Assembly: GCA_016235545.1 (NCBI GenBank)
Contig: JACRKB010000256.1
Coordinates: forward strand, 1 to 45,097
DNA: 45,097 nucleotides
Source of the DNA: Verrucomicrobiota bacterium
GTDB lineage: Bacteria; Verrucomicrobiota; Verrucomicrobiia; Limisphaerales; SXTU01
Reading direction: 5' to 3'
Shown here: one piece after another, positions 41,549-45,097 of the stretch
Layout of the letters: each line of letters begins with the position of its first letter
Position numbering within the stretch: position 1 is the first letter of the stretch
The notes under the pieces: model-generated
Told to the model about the DNA's origin: nothing
Database searches by the model: none
Seen by the model: only the letters and a program-made list of their open reading frames with translations
Made by a program: the position numbers and the translations under genes

Positions 41549-42577
41549 TCATTTGAAGTCCGCCAGCAGTTCCACTCCGTTGCCATTCTCCGACGGGAAT
41601 TGCGCGCGGCCCTTCTCCACCCTCACGCCGGTGGCGATGTCCCTCGCGATGAGCACCGCGCCATCCATGTCCACGTAATCCAGCAGCGGCAGGAGCTGCG
41701 CAATGGCGGAGATGCCGACGCTTGACTCGCACATGCAGCCCACCATCGTCTGCAAACCCAGCTCGCGCGCGCGGCGCAGCATCCGGCGTCCCGGCGTCAA
41801 CCCCCCGGCCTTGGTGAGCTTCACATTGATGCCGTGGAAGAAGCCGGCGCAACGCTCCACGTCCTCCAGCACGAGGCAGCTCTCGTCGGCGATGATGGGC
41901 AGGGCGGACTCGGCGAAGAGGCGCTTCTGCCCAGCCCAATCGCCGGCGGGCAACGGCTGCTCGATGAACTCAACCCCAAGCCGCTTCAGCTCGGGCGCGA
42001 AGGCCAGCGTCTGCCCGACGGACCACGCGCAGTTCGCATCCACGCGGAACGTGGCACACGTGTGCTTCCTCAACTCGCGGATGATCGCGAGGTCGTCGGG
42101 CGTGCCGAGCTTGATCTTGTAAATCGGCCAGCCCTCGAACTCGCGCATCTTCATCACCATCGTCTCGATGGCATCAATGCCGATGGTGTAGTTGCTCAAC
42201 GGCCCGCCGCCCTGTTTCAGGCCCCAGAGTCTCCAAACCGGCTGCCCGCGCTGTTTGCCCCACAGGTCGTGCGCCGCCTCGTCCAGCGCGCACATCGCGA
42301 AGCGGTTGTGCCCAATCACCGGCAGCAGACGGTCCCACAACGCCGCGGGATCATCGAGATGCTCGGCTTCGATGCAGGCGCGGGCGGCCTCAAGATCGGC
42401 CCGCATGACAGGCGCGGTGAACGCCTTGTAAGCGTGCGAGGAAGCGCCTTCGCCAAAGCCGGTGAAGCCTCCGTCGCGCAGCTCGATGAGCAGGTTTTTC
42501 TGAACCGTGGTGGTGCCTTGCGAGATGGTGAAGGCGTGCCGGAGCGGCAGGTCAATTTCGCGGAGGGTCAGTTGCAT
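41549..42577 (-). CDS. Dipeptide epimerase (enolase superfamily)
   Basis: A 342-residue enolase-superfamily enzyme. The N-terminal domain starts LREIDLPLRHAFTISQGTTT. The barrel carries the KxK motif YKIKLGTPDDLAI (Lys154, Lys156), the metal ligands FRVDANCAW (Asp180), VEFIEQPL (Glu206) and IIADESCL (Asp231), and the second acid/base lysine in VKLTKAGGLTPG, all as in Ala-D/L-Glu epimerases. Such enzymes convert L-Ala-D-Glu from peptidoglycan turnover to L-Ala-L-Glu; other dipeptides are possible. The start ATG 42577 lies 3 bases after the DUF1501 stop, so it is the last gene of the DUF1553-DUF1501-epimerase operon and probably expressed with it. Confidence 0.92.
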   Translation of the reverse strand: MQLTLREIDLPLRHAFTISQGTTTVQKNLLIELRDGGFTGFGEGASSHAYKAFTAPVMRADLEAARACIEAEHLDDPAALWDRLLPVIGHNRFAMCALDEAAHDLWGKQRGQPVWRLWGLKQGGGPLSNYTIGIDAIETMVMKMREFEGWPIYKIKLGTPDDLAIIRELRKHTCATFRVDANCAWSVGQTLAFAPELKRLGVEFIEQPLPAGDWAGQKRLFAESALPIIADESCLVLEDVERCAGFFHGINVKLTKAGGLTPGRRMLRRARELGLQTMVGCMCESSVGISAIAQLLPLLDYVDMDGAVLIARDIATGVRVEKGRAQFPSENGNGVELLADFK

Positions 42578-42580
42578 GGT

Positions 42581-44167
42581 TTAGGTAATCAGTTCGTGGA
42601 CGACACGCGCGCCGGTGACATCGGCGTCGGTGAGTGTCTCGTTGCGGCCGTGGTGTGGAAAGGAAACCCGCTTGTGATCGAGACCGAGCTGTTGGAGCAG
42701 CGTCGCGTGCAGGTCGGGCACGCTCACGCGGCCCTGCACGGCTCGGTAGCCAAAATCATCAGTCGCACCGTGGGTGTGGCCACGCTTGAAACCGCCGCCC
42801 GCAAGCAGGAGCGAGAAGGCGTGGCGGTTGTGGTCGCGGCCCATGCCATTCTGCGAGACGGGCTGGCGGCCAAACTCGCCAGCCCAGAGGACGATGGTGC
42901 TGTCCAGCAGCCCGCGCGCCTTCAAGTCCCGGATAAGTGCGGCGGAAGGGCCGTCGGTCATCGCGGCGATGTCGGCGATTTCCGTGTCCACGTTGCGGTG
43001 AGTGTCCCACGGCTGGATAAAGGGCTTGATGGGCGTGAAGACCTGCACGAAGCGCACCCCCGCCTCGACAAGCCGCCGCGCTGTGAGGCAGCGCTGCCCG
43101 TAGCTCCGCGAGACGGGGCTGTCCAATCCGTAAAGCCGGCGGGTCGCGGGACTCTCCTCGTCGAGATTGAAAGCTGTGGTCGCGGCGAGTTGCATGTGGG
43201 CGGCCAGCTCGTGGTTTTGGATGCGTGCATCGAGTTCAGACTCGCCGGGAAAAGCCTGTTGATGCCGGCGGTTCAGCTTCGCGAGCAAGCCGAGCCGGTC
43301 ACGGCGGGACTCCAAGGGGACGGGCTGGGAGGGATGCAGGTTCAACACCGGCGCGCCGCGCGTGCTGAACTCGGTGCCCCGATGCACGGCTGGCAGCCAG
43401 CCGTTCTGCCAGAGCAACTGTCCGTGCGTGCTGTAGCCCTCCGGGTCGCGGAGCACGATGTAGGCGGGGAGGTTTTGGCACTCCGTGCCCAGCGCGTAAC
43501 TCACCCACGAGCCCAGCGACGGACGGCCCATGAAGATTTTCCCTGTGCTCAACAGGATGAGCGCCTCGCCGTGGTTGTTGTGCTCGCTGTGCATCGAGCG
43601 CACGAGCGTCATCTCGTCGGCGAGCGCGGCGAGGTGCGGGAGCGCGTCGCTGATTTCCATTCCGCACTGGCCGCGCGGCTGGAAACGCCACGGACTGCCG
43701 AGGATTCGATTTGCTTCGCTGCCTTTCTGAAACATCTCGACTCGCTCGCTGTGCGGCTGGCCGTCGAATTTGCCCAGCGCCGGCTTGGGATCGAAGAGGT
43801 CCATCTGGCTGGGACCGCCGACCTGGGTGAGGAAGATGATGGCCTTCGCCGGCGGAGCGAACGCAGCGGGCTTGGCTGCGAAGGGCGAAGCGGCGGCCCT
43901 CAGCTCGCGGGTGAGCAGTGAGTCCAGCGCCAGCGCCCCGAAACCGAGGACACCCGCGTGAAGCACAGCGCGTCGGGAGAACTCCGCTGAACCGGCTGGG
44001 TGAGACTCTGCTGAACCCCACTTCGAGCGCAGCGAGTCGGGCGAAGCGAGAATCTCGGGCGACACCACAGGCAGCTGAGATTCTCGCTGCGCTCGCGCCT
44101 CCTTCGTCGGCAGGTGGGGCTCGCCGGAGTCTCGCCCTACCGGGGATGGGTGGTGGTCGCGGTTCAC
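42581..44167 (-). CDS. DUF1501 protein with unusual N-terminal extension
   Basis: A 528-residue DUF1501 family protein. Family blocks are IIFLTQVGGPSQMDLFDPKP, ALADEMTLVRSMHSEHNNHG, RPSLGSWVSYALGTECQNLP, ARRLVEAGVRFVQVFTPIKP, TIVLWAGEFGRQPVSQNGMG followed by RDHNRHAFSLLLAGGGFKRG, and LGLDHKRVSFPHHGRNETLT. Its GTG start at 44167 overlaps the upstream stop (GTGA, 4 bases), so this start is well supported. The Tat signal (SRRAVLHAGVLGFGALALDS, Arg-Arg at 65-66) begins only after about 60 residues; family members normally begin close to their signal. Residues about 11-57 are encoded by the palindromic element at 43998-44137. The epimerase gene follows immediately. Confidence 0.9.
   Translation of the reverse strand: MNRDHHPSPVGRDSGEPHLPTKEARAQRESQLPVVSPEILASPDSLRSKWGSAESHPAGSAEFSRRAVLHAGVLGFGALALDSLLTRELRAAASPFAAKPAAFAPPAKAIIFLTQVGGPSQMDLFDPKPALGKFDGQPHSERVEMFQKGSEANRILGSPWRFQPRGQCGMEISDALPHLAALADEMTLVRSMHSEHNNHGEALILLSTGKIFMGRPSLGSWVSYALGTECQNLPAYIVLRDPEGYSTHGQLLWQNGWLPAVHRGTEFSTRGAPVLNLHPSQPVPLESRRDRLGLLAKLNRRHQQAFPGESELDARIQNHELAAHMQLAATTAFNLDEESPATRRLYGLDSPVSRSYGQRCLTARRLVEAGVRFVQVFTPIKPFIQPWDTHRNVDTEIADIAAMTDGPSAALIRDLKARGLLDSTIVLWAGEFGRQPVSQNGMGRDHNRHAFSLLLAGGGFKRGHTHGATDDFGYRAVQGRVSVPDLHATLLQQLGLDHKRVSFPHHGRNETLTDADVTGARVVHELIT
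43998..44137. repeat. Palindromic element inside the DUF1501 reading frame
   Basis: The left arm GGGTGAGACTCTGCTGAACC then CCACTTCGAGCGCAGCGAG (43998-44036) continues into GCGAAGCGAGAATCTCG. The right arm CTGAGATTCTCGCTGCGCTC then GCGCCTCCTTCGTCGGCAGG and TGGGGCTCGCCGGAGTCTCG (44075-44134) is complementary to it. The arms match closely at both ends and less in the middle. The element encodes the extra N-terminal segment of the DUF1501 protein and keeps the frame open. Confidence 0.75.
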
Positions 44168-45097
44168 GGAATAGAGAGAAACTCACTCGTGTTAATGAGC
44201 GTGTGGCAGACGACCGTGATCGCGCCTTCACGGGATGATTGCAGACTCCTTCCACTCGTGAGCAGCCGCACCCCCTCGCGCTCGGCGAGGGAGTGGCACC
44301 AGCGGGCCTCATCGGCGCCAGGGGCTCGTCCGAGAGCGAGGGTGAAGGCGAGAGCGATGCGCCCCGCTGTCTCGGATTGCGCAGCACAAACCCGTGCCGC
44401 AAGGGCTTCTGCGCACTGGATGACAAAGGGGTCGTTCAGCAGAGAGAGCGACTGAGCGACGCTCGCGGAAGCGGAGCGGCGAAGGCAGTTGGCGTTGAGC
44501 AATGGCTGGTCGAAGGCGGTCAGCAGTGAGGTGTGATAGGTGCGGCGTTGCAGCAGGTAAAGGCTGCGGCGGCTGGCGTCTTGCGGGCGCTCAAGTTTCG
44601 TCATGGCGATGCCTACGGTGCCATCGGGGCGAACCTCGGTGAGGACGGGCGGGCCACCGGCGCGGAAGTTGATATGGCCGCTGACGGCAAGAAGGGAGTC
44701 GCGGACCATCTCGGATTCGAGTCGGCGCAGGCGATGGTGCCAGAGGAGGTTGTCCGCGGGGTCTGCGCGCTCCGCCAGCTTGGCGAGCACCGGGTCGGCA
44801 GCGGCGGAACTGGTTTGCTGATACGTGGACGAACTGAGAATGAGGCGAATCATCGGCTTGATCCTCCAGCCGCTGCGAATGAACTCGCCGGCCAGCCAGT
44901 CGAGCAGCTCGGGGTGCGTCGGACGCGCGCCGGAGACGCCGAGGTTCGCGCTGGTCTCGACGAGGCCACGCCCAAAGAGCTGCTGCCAGACGCGATTCAT
45001 GAGCACACGGGCGACGAGTGCGGCGGCGGGGCTGTCGGGGGCGGTGAGCTGTTTCGCCAGGCCGAGGCGGCGGCCGCTTGTTGCGCCGGCAGGGTGA
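44164..45097 (-). CDS. DUF1549/DUF1553 protein, 5' part outside window
   Basis: The 3' part of a PSCyt-type gene, at least 310 codons, open from the right edge to the TGA at 44164. The visible C-terminal DUF1553 region reads RLGLAKQLTAPDSPAAALVA, RVLMNRVWQQLFGRGLVETS, HPELLDWLAGEFIRSGWRIK, MIRLILSSSTYQQTS, LLWHHRLRRLESEMVRDSLL, YHTSLLTAFDQPLLNANCLR, and a final GRAPGADEARWCHSLAEREG stretch. It is more compact than usual near the end. The stop overlaps the GTG of the following DUF1501 gene by 4 bases, so the two are translationally coupled. The haem sites would lie in the missing N-terminal part. Confidence 0.9.
   Translation of the reverse strand, partial: HPAGATSGRRLGLAKQLTAPDSPAAALVARVLMNRVWQQLFGRGLVETSANLGVSGARPTHPELLDWLAGEFIRSGWRIKPMIRLILSSSTYQQTSSAAADPVLAKLAERADPADNLLWHHRLRRLESEMVRDSLLAVSGHINFRAGGPPVLTEVRPDGTVGIAMTKLERPQDASRRSLYLLQRRTYHTSLLTAFDQPLLNANCLRRSASASVAQSLSLLNDPFVIQCAEALAARVCAAQSETAGRIALAFTLALGRAPGADEARWCHSLAEREGVRLLTSGRSLQSSREGAITVVCHTLINTSEFLSIP

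Noticed and set aside
1-45097. tRNA, rRNA, integrase, phage or CRISPR features
   Set aside because: No cloverleaf, rRNA-like stretch, recombinase motif or repeat-spacer array was recognised on either strand; a dedicated tRNA search would be decisive.

Overview
The window is GC-rich chromosomal DNA from a bacterium that is most likely a member of the Verrucomicrobiota, probably a Limisphaerales/Pedosphaera-like lineage. The evidence is the combination of three PSCyt/DUF1549/DUF1553 cytochrome-like genes (two cut by the window edges), two DUF1501 genes, a pseudopilin with an H-X9-DG tail, and a giant secreted protein made of delta-60 and Ig-like repeats. Shine-Dalgarno sequences are rare and many gaps hold long imperfect palindromes. 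The lineage is an inference from gene content. No rRNA, tRNA, CRISPR array, transposase or phage gene was seen.

Layout. At 1-2553 (minus) is the 5' part of a DUF1553 gene. At 3071-6706 are a zinc-type dehydrogenase, an RluA-type pseudouridine synthase, a DUF6580 membrane protein and a GNAT acetyltransferase. From 16745 down to 6803 (minus) runs hemX-like/hemA/hemC, then the 1768-residue delta-60/Ig protein, then an outer-membrane barrel 12 bases behind it. At 16927-22338 are a GHL10 glycoside hydrolase, a pseudopilin with a small lipoprotein, and a membrane protein with a degenerate FGE domain preceded by a small coiled-coil protein. At 22616-27756 (minus) are an HlyD-type adaptor, DUF1501 and DUF1549/1553. 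At 28091-33130 (plus) is a compact four-gene operon: two propeller proteins with Cys-Cys-Asn motifs, a PhnD-like/PQQ-propeller fusion, and a radical SAM enzyme of the ArsS family. At 33579-37548 (minus) are Nudix, DeoC, and an FtsX-type permease with its ATPase. At 37862-41326 (plus) are an ABC-F protein, a 31-residue Lys-rich protein and a PfkB kinase. At 41549-45097 (minus) a DUF1553 gene (3' part), DUF1501 and a dipeptide epimerase form a coupled operon.

Functional picture. The DUF1553/DUF1501 pairs, the GHL10 hydrolase and the large Ig protein point to an aerobic or microaerobic heterotroph that degrades polymers and carries many exported proteins. The hem genes provide early tetrapyrrole steps that could supply the c-type haem sites (CXXCH) seen in the DUF1553 proteins. 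The most unusual gene set is the ArsS-type operon, which may define an exported metalloid- or oxyanion-sensing or -binding system whose substrate cannot be read from the sequence.

The second theme is non-coding. Most gaps above about 100 bases contain a long imperfect inverted repeat, often nested and of several families. Two of these lie in frame inside protein-coding genes (151-240 and 43998-44137). One family is a 222-223 base element with 13-base terminal inverted repeats, present twice in opposite orientation (4223-4444 and 39608-39830). Another, about 165 bases, is present three times.
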